Shown here: positions 41,751-50,204 of the stretch, one piece after another | Layout: each line of letters begins with the position of its first letter | How positions within the stretch are numbered: position 1 is the first letter of the stretch | DNA from: Planktomarina sp. | Lineage (GTDB): Bacteria > Pseudomonadota > Alphaproteobacteria > Rhodobacterales > Rhodobacteraceae | Direction: 5' to 3' | Assembly (NCBI GenBank): GCA_020629235.1 | Contig: JAHDDS010000003.1 | Coordinates: forward strand, 21,177-74,823 | DNA: 53,647 bases | The notes under the pieces: model-generated | The model's database searches: none | Told to the model about the DNA's origin: nothing | Seen by the model: only the letters and a program-made list of their open reading frames with translations | Position numbers and translations under genes: made by a program

Positions 41751-43244
41751 ATGAACGACATTTCAAACATCCAATCGGCCCAAGTGGACGGTGAAGTCAC
41801 CCCCGGCCTGCCCCATTCCATTGAAGCTGAACAGCAGCTGTTGGGGGCGATCCTGACGAACAATGACTTGTTCGACCGCATTTCATCCACCGTGCGGGCC
41901 GACCATTTCTTTGATCCTGTCCATGCCCGTATCTTCGACACAATTGCCGCGCGGATTTCGAAAAACACCCTGGCCAGCCCCGTCACTTTGAAGTCATTCC
42001 TGGAAGATGATCCCGGCTTGGCCGAACTCGGCGGGCCGGCTTATCTGGTGCGCTTGGCGGGATCCGCCATATCGTCCTTTGCCGTCAAAGATTATGCCAC
42101 CATGATCTATGATCTGGCGGTGCGGCGCGAATTGATCGGTGTGGGCAATGAAATCGCCGACAAAGCCGCGCGCGTGGATGTGGACAGCGAACCCAAAGAA
42201 CAAATCGTGGAAGCCGAACAGCGCCTTTACGCCCTGGCCGAACAGGGGCAGACCGAAAGCGGGTTCCAATCCTTCCTGAAAGCCGTAACCGACGCCGTGA
42301 AAGTGGCCAATGCCGCATATCAACGCGACGGCGGTTTGGCGGGCGTGTCCACGGGGCTGACAGACATGGACAAAAAGCTGGGCGGGTTGCACAAATCCGA
42401 CCTGTTGATCCTGGCCGGGCGTCCGTCCATGGGCAAAACGTCCTTGGCCACCAACATCGCCTTCAACATCGCCAAAGCGTATAAAAAGGGTCTGACCGCC
42501 GACGGCCAAGAAGGGGCTGTGGACGGCGGGGTCGTGGGGTTTTTCAGCCTGGAAATGTCAGCAGAACAATTGGCCGCGCGGATTTTGTCCGAAGTGGCGG
42601 AAATTCCATCGGACCAAATCCGGCGCGGGGATTTTACCGAAGGCGAATTCCGCCGCATTGTGGACGCCGCCAAGGATTTGGAATCCGCACCGCTGTATAT
42701 CGACGACACCCCTGCCCTGCCCATCAGCCAGTTGGCCGCCCGCGCCCGCCGCTTGAAGCGGACCCACGGGCTGGACTGCATCATCGTGGACTACTTGCAG
42801 CTGCTGCGCCCCGCCACCGCCAAAGACAGCCGCGTGAACGAAGTGTCGGAAATCACCCAGGGCCTGAAAGCCGTGGCCAAGGAATTAGACATTCCCGTCA
42901 TTGCCCTGTCCCAATTGTCACGTCAGGTGGAAAATCGCGAAGACAAACGACCGCAATTGTCGGACCTGCGCGAATCCGGGTCGATCGAGCAAGACGCCGA
43001 CGTGGTGATGTTTGTGTACCGCGAAGAATATTACAAAGAGCGTGAAAAGCCGAGCGATTCAGATTTGGAAGCCATGGCAAAATGGCAAGACGATATGGAA
43101 CGTGTCCACGCAAAGGCGGAAGTGATCATCGGCAAACAGCGGCACGGCCCAATCGGCACCGTGGAACTGGCGTTTGAAGGCCGCTTTACGCGGTTCGGCA
43201 ACCTGGCCAAGCCGTGGCAGCAGGGTCAAGTGGACCAGTTTTAA
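41751..43244 (+). CDS. dnaB: Replicative DNA helicase DnaB
   Basis: A 497-aa hexameric 5'-3' helicase of the replication fork. The N-terminal domain begins with PHSIEAEQQLLGAILTNNDL; the RecA-like core has Walker A ILAGRPSMGKTSLATNIA (about residues 220-237), GFFSLEMSAEQLAARILSE, and DCIIVDYLQLLRP with the Walker B Asp. IALSQLSRQVENREDKRPQL and SGSIEQDADVVMFVYREEYY follow. No intein is present. ATG 41751 is 7 bases after GGGAGGG. Related genomes usually have alr next, but here three other genes intervene. Confidence 0.98.
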   Translation: MNDISNIQSAQVDGEVTPGLPHSIEAEQQLLGAILTNNDLFDRISSTVRADHFFDPVHARIFDTIAARISKNTLASPVTLKSFLEDDPGLAELGGPAYLVRLAGSAISSFAVKDYATMIYDLAVRRELIGVGNEIADKAARVDVDSEPKEQIVEAEQRLYALAEQGQTESGFQSFLKAVTDAVKVANAAYQRDGGLAGVSTGLTDMDKKLGGLHKSDLLILAGRPSMGKTSLATNIAFNIAKAYKKGLTADGQEGAVDGGVVGFFSLEMSAEQLAARILSEVAEIPSDQIRRGDFTEGEFRRIVDAAKDLESAPLYIDDTPALPISQLAARARRLKRTHGLDCIIVDYLQLLRPATAKDSRVNEVSEITQGLKAVAKELDIPVIALSQLSRQVENREDKRPQLSDLRESGSIEQDADVVMFVYREEYYKEREKPSDSDLEAMAKWQDDMERVHAKAEVIIGKQRHGPIGTVELAFEGRFTRFGNLAKPWQQGQVDQF

Positions 43245-43311
43245 TGGGGTACTTACCGCCTTCCGGGGACAGAATTCACATTATCTTTTGGCCGTAAGCC
43301 ATTGAAATAAA

Positions 43312-44454
43312 TCACTCTCCCGGCGTAATTTTCTTTTTCTGGAACGGATAAATGAACTGACGCCAATACCCGCGCGGTACGTCTTCGCCTGCTACGCCGT
43401 ATTTGTCCGGCCACTTGTTTTCCGGCAAATGGTATGTGCCGAACAGCCAATCAAACAGCGGGAAATGCACGGCGTAATTGATGTCAATCGCTTCCCGTTC
43501 ACTCCCATGATGCCAATGGTGGAACCGCGGCGTCACCAGCCAGCGTTCGACGAATTTCAAATTCCAGCCGACGTTGGAATGCACAAAACTGGAATAGAAA
43601 TATACCACCAGCAGATACGCCTGGATCGCTTCAGCCTTGAACCCAAGGGTGAACATGGGCACGGCGGTCAAACCCCGCAGGATCGCGATTTCCAGGAAAT
43701 GCATGCGGGCCCCTGCCAGCCAATCCAAGCGTTTTGTGGAATGGTGAATGGAATGGAACCGCCACAGGAACGGCACCGTGTGAAAAATGCGGTGGACCCA
43801 GTACTGCACCAAATCGGTGGCGAACATGATAATGATCACCTGCACCACAAACGGCAGCCCGCCGATATAGGTGCGGATGTCCGTCAAATCGAATGATGTG
43901 TTCACGAAATTTGCAGGCGCCAGGGTCAAGAACGACAAGATTTGCACCAACATTGAAGAAACGAGGTAGTAAAACAGATCCTCTTCCCATTCCGGGCGGA
44001 ACACAGTCTGATCACCCTTGTGCGGGAAGAACCGTTCCAAGGGGATGAACAGAAAGCCGATGACGATCACGTTGATCACGAAATAGTCCAGTCCAAAATA
44101 CAGCGACTGGCGGCTGATCCCGATGGCTTCTGCGTCCACCGACGACAAAAGCGCGCCGATCACAGCCAAGGCAAGGCCGAAAAACCCCAGCACTTTGCGC
44201 CGATCCAACAGCAACGACAAAAGCGCCAGCCCGTATCCAATGGCCAGGACGACCCGCAAGGCAATGGTGGAATAATCCTTGGCATGTACGCCCGCAAATT
44301 CGGGCATGGTAAAGGTTTCCGGGAATGCGCGGATGGCGATCAGACAGAACGCGGTGATGCCTGCCAGAATGGACAGAGTCCCCGAAATCCAACCGCTGCC
44401 AAACGGGCGTTTGTCGCGCGGGCGTTCCAGTTCTTTAACAAGCAGTTTCCACAT
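43312..44454 (-). CDS. Fatty acid hydroxylase / sterol desaturase superfamily protein
   Basis: A 380-aa integral membrane di-iron enzyme with about seven or eight hydrophobic segments. The His clusters are YWVHRIFHTVPFLWRFHSIHH (given in two parts: VHRIFH and FHSIHH) and FHHWHHGSEREAIDINYAVH, with the spacing of the superfamily. Substrates of relatives include fatty acids, sterols and carotenoids, so no specific reaction is claimed. ATG 44454 (MWKLLVKELERP) follows AGGGATCGTGAC. It is the only minus-strand gene in the pyrC-purF stretch and is convergent with dnaB. Confidence 0.88.
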   Translation of the reverse strand: MWKLLVKELERPRDKRPFGSGWISGTLSILAGITAFCLIAIRAFPETFTMPEFAGVHAKDYSTIALRVVLAIGYGLALLSLLLDRRKVLGFFGLALAVIGALLSSVDAEAIGISRQSLYFGLDYFVINVIVIGFLFIPLERFFPHKGDQTVFRPEWEEDLFYYLVSSMLVQILSFLTLAPANFVNTSFDLTDIRTYIGGLPFVVQVIIIMFATDLVQYWVHRIFHTVPFLWRFHSIHHSTKRLDWLAGARMHFLEIAILRGLTAVPMFTLGFKAEAIQAYLLVVYFYSSFVHSNVGWNLKFVERWLVTPRFHHWHHGSEREAIDINYAVHFPLFDWLFGTYHLPENKWPDKYGVAGEDVPRGYWRQFIYPFQKKKITPGE

Positions 44455-44523
44455 GTCACGATCCCTGTTTATACTTGATTTCACGAATATGAACGCCGCT
44501 CATGAATTGCAAGGGTTTTCTGA

Positions 44524-45573
44524 ATGATGACACGACGCGGGTTTGGTCTGGGGGCTGTGGCCATGGCAGGCACACCTGCCTGGGCGGCGGCATCAGATTT
44601 CTTTGTGCCGCCCGAAGAAGCCCCCCATCAGGCCACTTTCATGCAGTGGCCCAACGATCCATCCGTATACCCGGATCGTCATTTTCTGCGAATGGTGCAG
44701 GATAACATCCTTGATATCGCCAATTCCATTGCACAATTCGAACATGTCATCCTTTTGGCCGCCCAAAGACACCACGCGGTGATTTCACCCCGTGTCGGCG
44801 ACCGTGTCACCTTGTGGGACATCCCAACAGAAGACCTTTGGGCCCGGGATTCTGGGCCCTTGTTCGCAGTAAACGCCCACGGGCAGCAGCGCGTGGTGTC
44901 GTTGAACTTCAACGGCTGGGGCGGAAAACAAATCCACCGTCGTGATGGCCAAGTCGCCCGGCGCGTGGCAGCCAAGGTCCAATCGCCATTGATCGACAGC
45001 GGCCTGGTGGGCGAACCCGGCGGCCTGGACCACGACGGACACGGGACCTTGATCGCCCACGAAAGCAGCTGGGTCATAGGCAACCGCAATCCTGGTCTGT
45101 CGCGCACCGAAATTGAACGCCGGTTGGTGGCGGCTTACGGCGCGGACCGAATGGTGTGGGCCCCAGGGATAAAGAACGAAGATATCACAGATTTCCACAT
45201 CGACAGTCTGGCCCGCTTTACGGCCAAGGACCGCGTGCTTATCCAGTTGCCAGAAACGATAGAAGATCATTGGGACCAAGCGATGTGGGACACCCACGAT
45301 ATTTTGGCCGATGCGGGGCTGGGTTTGGACATTATCCCAACGCCCACGCGGCCACGGGTGCGCCACGCGGATTTTGTGGCGTCTTATGCCAATTACTATG
45401 TCTGTAACGGCGCGGTCATCTGCGCCCAATTCGGCGATGCCCGGACAGATGAAATCGCGGTGGACGCCCTGCAGCGCCATTATCCAGGTCGTGACATCAT
45501 CGCACTGAACGTGGATGCTTTGGGCGAATTGGGGGGCGGCATTCACTGCGCGACCCAGCAGTGGCCCGCATGA
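44524..45573 (+). CDS. aguA: Exported agmatine deiminase family protein
   Basis: A 349-aa Porphyromonas-type PAD family enzyme that hydrolyses agmatine to N-carbamoylputrescine. Active-site features: DLWARDSGPLF (near 105-114), GEPGGLDHDGHGTLIAHE (163-180), His 225 in ITDFHIDSLARF, and nucleophile Cys 342 in GGGIHCATQQ. It begins with MMTRRGFGLGAVAMAGTPAWAA, a twin-Arg-like leader (TRRGFG plus hydrophobic core and AWA cleavage), so it should be exported, unlike the usual cytoplasmic enzyme. The substrate could be another guanidine. It overlaps the next gene by ATGA. Confidence 0.88.
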   Translation: MMTRRGFGLGAVAMAGTPAWAAASDFFVPPEEAPHQATFMQWPNDPSVYPDRHFLRMVQDNILDIANSIAQFEHVILLAAQRHHAVISPRVGDRVTLWDIPTEDLWARDSGPLFAVNAHGQQRVVSLNFNGWGGKQIHRRDGQVARRVAAKVQSPLIDSGLVGEPGGLDHDGHGTLIAHESSWVIGNRNPGLSRTEIERRLVAAYGADRMVWAPGIKNEDITDFHIDSLARFTAKDRVLIQLPETIEDHWDQAMWDTHDILADAGLGLDIIPTPTRPRVRHADFVASYANYYVCNGAVICAQFGDARTDEIAVDALQRHYPGRDIIALNVDALGELGGGIHCATQQWPA

Positions 45574-46028
45574 TGAATTGGTTGCGCGCGAATGGCGAAG
45601 CGTTGCAGGGCATCGGCAGCATTTTGACGGCGTTCCTGGCGCTGTTGGCCTTGGTGGGGGTCAAAATCCAAGTGGACGCCCAGGCGAAGGTTGCGTCGGC
45701 CCAGGCGGCACGGGAAATCTATCGCGAGTTTTTGACCCTGTCGGTGGCGCACCCAGACCTGGCAGACCCAGGCGATTGCCCCGCGTTTTCAGACAAGGGC
45801 GCCGTTGAATACGCCTTTTACTTCGAACACATGCTGTACACGGCAGAAGAAGTGATTGCCGCCGACGCCACTTGGTCGGAAAGCTTCGACCATATTTTTG
45901 AAAACCACGGCGCTAATCTGTGCGAAACCAAGGACTGGGCGGGATATACCCCCGCCGTCCAAGCCCTGATCGCGCGCGTGTCGTTGGACATTTGCCCCAG
46001 GCGCGAAGCTTGTCCGGACGATGAATAA
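45570..46028 (+). CDS. Unidentified single-pass membrane protein
   Basis: A 152-aa protein starting at ATG 45570, overlapping the aguA stop (ATGA). One hydrophobic helix covers about residues 11-35, followed by a polar helical region ([20 protein letters not shown]) and a soluble domain with four Cys (in [30 protein letters not shown]). No family is recognised. Its coupling to the deiminase gene suggests joint expression. Confidence 0.75.
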   Translation: MMNWLRANGEALQGIGSILTAFLALLALVGVKIQVDAQAKVASAQAAREIYREFLTLSVAHPDLADPGDCPAFSDKGAVEYAFYFEHMLYTAEEVIAADATWSESFDHIFENHGANLCETKDWAGYTPAVQALIARVSLDICPRREACPDDE

Positions 46029-46066
46029 GGCTTGACCCCGCTGACCGTGGTGCGAAAACGCCCCCC

Positions 46067-47110
46067 ATGGCTGGTGGAACCCTGACAATTGACTTGAACG
46101 CTGTGCGGCAGAATTGGCGCGCGCTGGATGCCTTGTCTGCGGACACGGTGGCGACAGCGGCGGTGGTCAAAGCCGACGGGTATGGGCTGTCATCCGCCAA
46201 AGTGGCCGCCACCTTGGCCGATGCGGGGGCCACTTGGTTTTTCGTGGCCATCGCGGAAGAAGGCCCCGCCGTGCGGGCCGCCGTTCCGCAAGACGCCAAG
46301 GTGTGCATATTCGGCGGTCATATGGCCGGTGACACGGATGTGCTGCGTGCCCATGATCTGACGCCGATGCTGAATTCCGTCGAACAGATCGACCGCCATT
46401 TGACGGCGTTGCCAGGCCACGCCTTTGGCATTCAGTTGGACACCGGCATGAACCGCCTGGGGCTGGAGGCCGACGATTGGGCCCAGCACCGTGACCGAAT
46501 TTTGGCCCAATCCCCCGTTCTGGTGATGAGCCATCTGGCCTGCGCCGATGAACCCGACCACGCCATGAACGCCATGCAATTGGCCAATTTTCACGCCATG
46601 ACGGACGGGATCCCCGTGCGCCGGTCCCTGGCGGCCACCGGCGGCACGCTGATGGGCCCAGACTTTCATTTTGATCTGACCCGTCCGGGTGTGGGGCTTT
46701 ATGGCGGGTTCCCGTTCGAAGATGCGGTGGCGGTTGTGCACTTGGACCTGCCCGTCATTCAAACGCGGGCCGTCGCAGTGGGCGAAACGGTGGGATACGC
46801 CGCCGGATGGACCGCACAGCAACCGTCGGTCATTGCCACGGTGTCATCGGGATACGCCGACGGCCTGATCCGCGCACAGTCTGGGCGGGGTACGCTTTAC
46901 GCTGGAGATGTGCCCTGCCCCATCGTGGGTCGCGTGTCGATGGATTTGATCGGGGTGGATGTCACCCATTTGGACCATGTGCCCGATGCCCTGACCATCT
47001 TGGGGCCGCATCAAGGCGTTGATGCCGTGGCCGATGCTGCGGGCACCATCGGGTATGAAATTCTAACCTCGCTGGGGCATCGCTATGCCCGGCGGTACGT
47101 GCCCGGATGA
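46067..47110 (+). CDS. alr: Alanine racemase
   Basis: A 347-aa PLP enzyme providing D-Ala for peptidoglycan. PLP Lys 35 is in [11 protein letters not shown]; the catalytic Tyr is in [23 protein letters not shown] and [10 protein letters not shown] plus [12 protein letters not shown] are the other conserved blocks. It is slightly shorter than E. coli Alr. It overlaps mlaE by 4 bases. The ribosome site before ATG 46067 is weak. Confidence 0.96.
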   Translation: MAGGTLTIDLNAVRQNWRALDALSADTVATAAVVKADGYGLSSAKVAATLADAGATWFFVAIAEEGPAVRAAVPQDAKVCIFGGHMAGDTDVLRAHDLTPMLNSVEQIDRHLTALPGHAFGIQLDTGMNRLGLEADDWAQHRDRILAQSPVLVMSHLACADEPDHAMNAMQLANFHAMTDGIPVRRSLAATGGTLMGPDFHFDLTRPGVGLYGGFPFEDAVAVVHLDLPVIQTRAVAVGETVGYAAGWTAQQPSVIATVSSGYADGLIRAQSGRGTLYAGDVPCPIVGRVSMDLIGVDVTHLDHVPDALTILGPHQGVDAVADAAGTIGYEILTSLGHRYARRYVPG

Positions 47111-47883
47111 TCGGGTTTCTGGCCTCTGTCGGTGCCACCACACTTGCGCTGCTGGCGGGGTTGGGACGCCTGATGATCTTTGCCGCCAGCAGTTTGGCCG
47201 CCATCGTCCGCCCGCCCTTCTATGGGCGCGAAGTGGCCTTGGCGCTTTTGAACGTTGGCTATCTGACGTTGCCGGTGGTGGGGCTGACGGCGGTGTTCAC
47301 GGGGGCGGCGTTGGCGCTGCAAATCTATGCCGGGGGCGCGCGCTTTAACGCCGAAGCCGTGGTGCCGCAGATCGTGGCCATCGGTATGGTGCGCGAATTG
47401 GGGCCGGTGCTGGTGGGTTTGATGATTGCCGCGCGCGTCACGTCGTCGGTTGCCGCAGAAGTGGCCACCATGAAGGTCACAGAACAGATCGACGCCTTGG
47501 TGACCCTGTCCACTGACCCCCTGCGGTATCTGGTGGCCCCGCGCGTTTTGGCGGGCCTGGTCAGCGGGCCGGTCTTGGTGGCGGTGGCCGATGCATTGGG
47601 GATCTTCGGGGGGTTCTTGGTGGGCACCCAGGCGCTGGACTTCAACCCCACCACCTACCTGCGCAACACCGTGGATTTTTTGACCCTGCCCGATGTGACG
47701 TCATCATTGGTCAAGGGCGTGGCCTTTGGCGGCATCGCCACATTGATGGGCTGTTATTTCGGATTGAATGCTGGGCGCGGTGCCCAGGGCGTGGGGGCCG
47801 CCACCAAATCGTCAGTGGTGGCCGCAGCAGTGCTTATCTTGGCGGCAAACTTTGCCCTGACAGCGGTGTTCTTTACAGCATGA
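47107..47883 (+). CDS. mlaE: MlaE-type ABC transporter permease
   Basis: A 258-aa membrane permease with about five hydrophobic segments. The family motifs are [17 protein letters not shown] (near 57-73), [20 protein letters not shown], and [20 protein letters not shown] (about 118-137). MlaE/MlaF move phospholipids between inner and outer membrane (usually with MlaD and MlaB). It overlaps alr and mlaF by 4 bases each. No MlaD-type gene follows. Confidence 0.94.
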   Translation: MIGFLASVGATTLALLAGLGRLMIFAASSLAAIVRPPFYGREVALALLNVGYLTLPVVGLTAVFTGAALALQIYAGGARFNAEAVVPQIVAIGMVRELGPVLVGLMIAARVTSSVAAEVATMKVTEQIDALVTLSTDPLRYLVAPRVLAGLVSGPVLVAVADALGIFGGFLVGTQALDFNPTTYLRNTVDFLTLPDVTSSLVKGVAFGGIATLMGCYFGLNAGRGAQGVGAATKSSVVAAAVLILAANFALTAVFFTA

Positions 47884-48626
47884 TCGATCTGCGCGGCGTT
47901 CATAAATCCTTTGGCCCCAACCAAGTGCTGCGCGGCGTGGACCTGCATGTGCCCAAAGGCCAGTCCATGGTGATCATCGGCGGGTCTGGGACGGGAAAAT
48001 CGGTTCTTTTGAAATGCGTCTTGGGCTTGGTAACACCCGATGCCGGCACCATCACGGTGGATGGCACGGACGTCACCCGGTCGGACCGGGATGCGTTTTT
48101 GGCCCGCTTTGGAATGCTGTTCCAAGGGGCAGCATTGTTTGACAGTTTGCCGGTCTGGCAAAACGTAGCATTCCGTCTTTTGCGCGGCTCCCTTAAGCGC
48201 CCCAAGGGCCAGGCCCGCGCCATCGCCATAGACAAGCTGCAACGCGTGGGCCTTGGCCCCGAAGTGGCGGACAGGTTCCCCGCCGAACTTTCAGGGGGCA
48301 TGCAAAAACGCGTCGGGCTGGCCCGGGCGATTGCCACCGACCCCGAGATCATATTTTTCGATGAACCCACCACCGGGCTGGACCCCATCATGGCGGGCGT
48401 CATCAACGACCTTATCCGCGAAATTGTAGTGGACATGGGCGCCACAACCATGACGATCACCCACGACATGACGTCTGTGCGCAGTATCGCCGATCAAGTG
48501 GCCATGCTGCACGGCGGGCAAATCCGGTGGGTCGGTGCAAAGGACGCGGTTTTCGATTCGGCAGACCCTTACGTCACCCAGTTCGTGAACGGCCTTGCGG
48601 ACGGCCCGATAGAGACCTTGCGCTGA
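47880..48626 (+). CDS. mlaF: MlaF-type ABC transporter ATP-binding protein
   Basis: A 248-aa ATPase with fully canonical motifs: Walker A GGSGTGKSVLLK (residues about 38-49), Q-loop FQGAALFDSLP, signature LSGGMQKRVGLARAI, Walker B IIFFDEPTTGLDP and switch TITHDM. It is the energising partner of the preceding permease and contrasts with the degenerate ABC domain at 13157-15124. The next gene begins after a 209-base gap. Confidence 0.95.
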   Translation: MIDLRGVHKSFGPNQVLRGVDLHVPKGQSMVIIGGSGTGKSVLLKCVLGLVTPDAGTITVDGTDVTRSDRDAFLARFGMLFQGAALFDSLPVWQNVAFRLLRGSLKRPKGQARAIAIDKLQRVGLGPEVADRFPAELSGGMQKRVGLARAIATDPEIIFFDEPTTGLDPIMAGVINDLIREIVVDMGATTMTITHDMTSVRSIADQVAMLHGGQIRWVGAKDAVFDSADPYVTQFVNGLADGPIETLR

Positions 48627-48656
48627 AAATCTAATTCCCTCGAATTGTTTCGCACC

Positions 48657-48665
48657 TGTGGACAA
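48657..48665 (-). promoter_or_regulatory. DnaA-box-like 9-mer after mlaF, with nearby TTAA pair
   Basis: Reverse complement TTGTCCACA, identical to 41677-41685. Eight bases further on, GATTAACCAACATTAACAG carries two TTAA with 6 bases between. It sits in the 209-base gap before the 277-aa gene, probably its promoter region. Confidence 0.3.
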
Positions 48666-48751
48666 CCTTCGATTAACCAACATTAACAGTGGGTTACGGA
48701 AATACGGGCTGTGATGCAAAGAACACAGTCTGCCTTGGCCCGCCTGCTTGG

Positions 48752-48774
48752 GGGAACCGCTGGGCGGTTTTCCC
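48752..48774 (+). terminator. Possible terminator after mlaF
   Basis: GGGAACCGC, TGG loop, GCGGTTTTCCC: a stem with a two-T bulge. No clean T-run follows. It may end the alr-mlaE-mlaF message. Confidence 0.35.
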
Positions 48775-48835
48775 GTTAAGCAGAACCTGCGCCATCTGTA
48801 AAACAGTGACTGAGCAGTACCTCGGGGGGGACCGA

Positions 48836-49669
48836 ATGACTTATGCGATCAAAAAGCGGCGTCCGTTTTTGACTTTTATTAACACGGTGTCCGCACTGTA
48901 TTTCTTGGCATTCGCTATTTTCGCCATTGCATTGACCGTTGCGTCGTTCATGGGGTTCCTGCCCTGGCTGAAGCTTGAGATTATGACCGTGACTGGGTCG
49001 GTCGACCTGGGCCCCGCCCTGCAAGTGGGGCTGACTGTTCTGGCCGTGCTGTTTCTGGGCCTGATCCCATCGTCGTTCCGCGTTATGTCGCTGGAAAATT
49101 CCCACCGCGATTTCATGATCACCATGGAAGACGTGCACAAAGCGTATCTGCTGGCCCACGCGGAAGACCGCGCTGGCGTGTTCAACATGGCATCCGAATT
49201 TGACAGCGTCCGCGAACGCATCGACTTCATGCGCAACCACCCCGACCTGGACAAACTGGAACCAGAGGTGCTGGAAGTGGCATCCCAGATGAGCCATATT
49301 TCCCGCGACCTGGCGGATGTTTATTCGGACGAAAAAGTTCAACGGGCCCGCGCAGTGCTGCGTCAACGCCAGGTGGAGTTGGAACAGTTCAACGACCAGT
49401 TGTTCAATGCCCGCAAACGGTCGGATGAAATCAAGCGCTGGTCTGACCAGTTGGAAGCTGAAACCAACATTTCGCGCCAGCAGTTGGCAGTGTTGAAATC
49501 CGATCTCGGCGAATTGTTGCCTGCTTTGGGCCTGCAATTGACAGCCGCTTCCCCTGAAACCGCAGACATGGCAGAAAATGATCAGTTTGCAGTGGGGACA
49601 TTGGACGACGACCCCACAAACGTCGTGGCAATGGCAGGGAAACCTGCGGGCTCCACTGCAGCGGAATAA
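48836..49669 (+). CDS. Membrane protein with two helices and coiled coil
   Basis: A 277-aa protein (ATG 48836, behind GGGGGGGACC). Two transmembrane helices (about 14-37 and 60-81) sandwich a short periplasmic loop. A long cytoplasmic helical region follows, with heptad-like stretches (about 140-250: EVASQMSHISRDLADVYSDE and RQRQVELEQFNDQLFNARKR), then an acidic, low-complexity tail. Relatives in Rhodobacterales are often labelled DNA repair protein without visible basis in this sequence. I leave the function open. It ends before a strong terminator. Confidence 0.82.
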   Translation: MTYAIKKRRPFLTFINTVSALYFLAFAIFAIALTVASFMGFLPWLKLEIMTVTGSVDLGPALQVGLTVLAVLFLGLIPSSFRVMSLENSHRDFMITMEDVHKAYLLAHAEDRAGVFNMASEFDSVRERIDFMRNHPDLDKLEPEVLEVASQMSHISRDLADVYSDEKVQRARAVLRQRQVELEQFNDQLFNARKRSDEIKRWSDQLEAETNISRQQLAVLKSDLGELLPALGLQLTAASPETADMAENDQFAVGTLDDDPTNVVAMAGKPAGSTAAE

Positions 49670-49700
49670 CGCGCCCCTCTCCAAACTGGGCGTCGCATCG

Positions 49701-49735
49701 CACCCCGCGCCGGTCAGCGCGGGGTGTTTGTTTTT
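49701..49735 (+). terminator. Rho-independent terminator after the 277-aa membrane protein
   Basis: CACCCCGCGC (49701-49710), six-base loop, GCGCGGGGTG (49717-49726), then TTTGTTTTT: a 10-bp perfect stem with T-run. It separates this gene from pqiA-radA-cvpA. Confidence 0.85.
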
Positions 49736-49768
49736 GCCAACCCCAAAACATTGCGATAGTTCGGGTCC

Positions 49769-50203
49769 ATGGCGGTGAAATATCTCAATCTTGTGCTGTT
49801 GATCGTGTTCCCGATCTCTTGGTTTGCGCCCTTGTTAAAGGCTGGGCTGCTGCCGCTGTTCGGACTGTCCGAAATCTCAGTCATTTCTGGCCTGCAGGCG
49901 CTGTGGGAAACAGACGTTCTGCTGGCCTTGCTGGTCACCGCCTTTGCGCTGTTTGCACCCATGCTGAAGACCATTGGCCTGGCGCTGGTGCACTTCGGTC
50001 TGGCGCGGCGCAGTTTGACCCCGGCCTTGGGGTGGTTGGGCAAGCTGGCCATGGCTGACGTGTTTTTAATCGCGCTTTATATCGTGGTGGTGAAGGGCAT
50101 CGGCGTCGGCAAAGTGGAAACGGCGTGGGGCCTGTACCTGTTCACGGCCTGCATCCTGACCAGCATTGTCGTGTCCGGCCTGACAATGAAGAAAGCTGGG
50201 TAA
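49769..50203 (+). CDS. PqiA-like membrane protein (paraquat-inducible protein A family)
   Basis: A 144-aa protein with four hydrophobic segments that matches the second half of PqiA: FALFAPMLKTIGLALVHFGL (about 71-90) and LGKLAMADVFLIALYIVVVK (about 90-110), with KVETAWGLYLFTACIL. The zinc-ribbon cysteines of full-length PqiA are absent, so it is a short form. PqiA works with MCE protein PqiB in lipid transport; no MCE gene is here. It ends 1 base before radA. Confidence 0.8.
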   Translation: MAVKYLNLVLLIVFPISWFAPLLKAGLLPLFGLSEISVISGLQALWETDVLLALLVTAFALFAPMLKTIGLALVHFGLARRSLTPALGWLGKLAMADVFLIALYIVVVKGIGVGKVETAWGLYLFTACILTSIVVSGLTMKKAG

Positions 50204-50204
50204 G

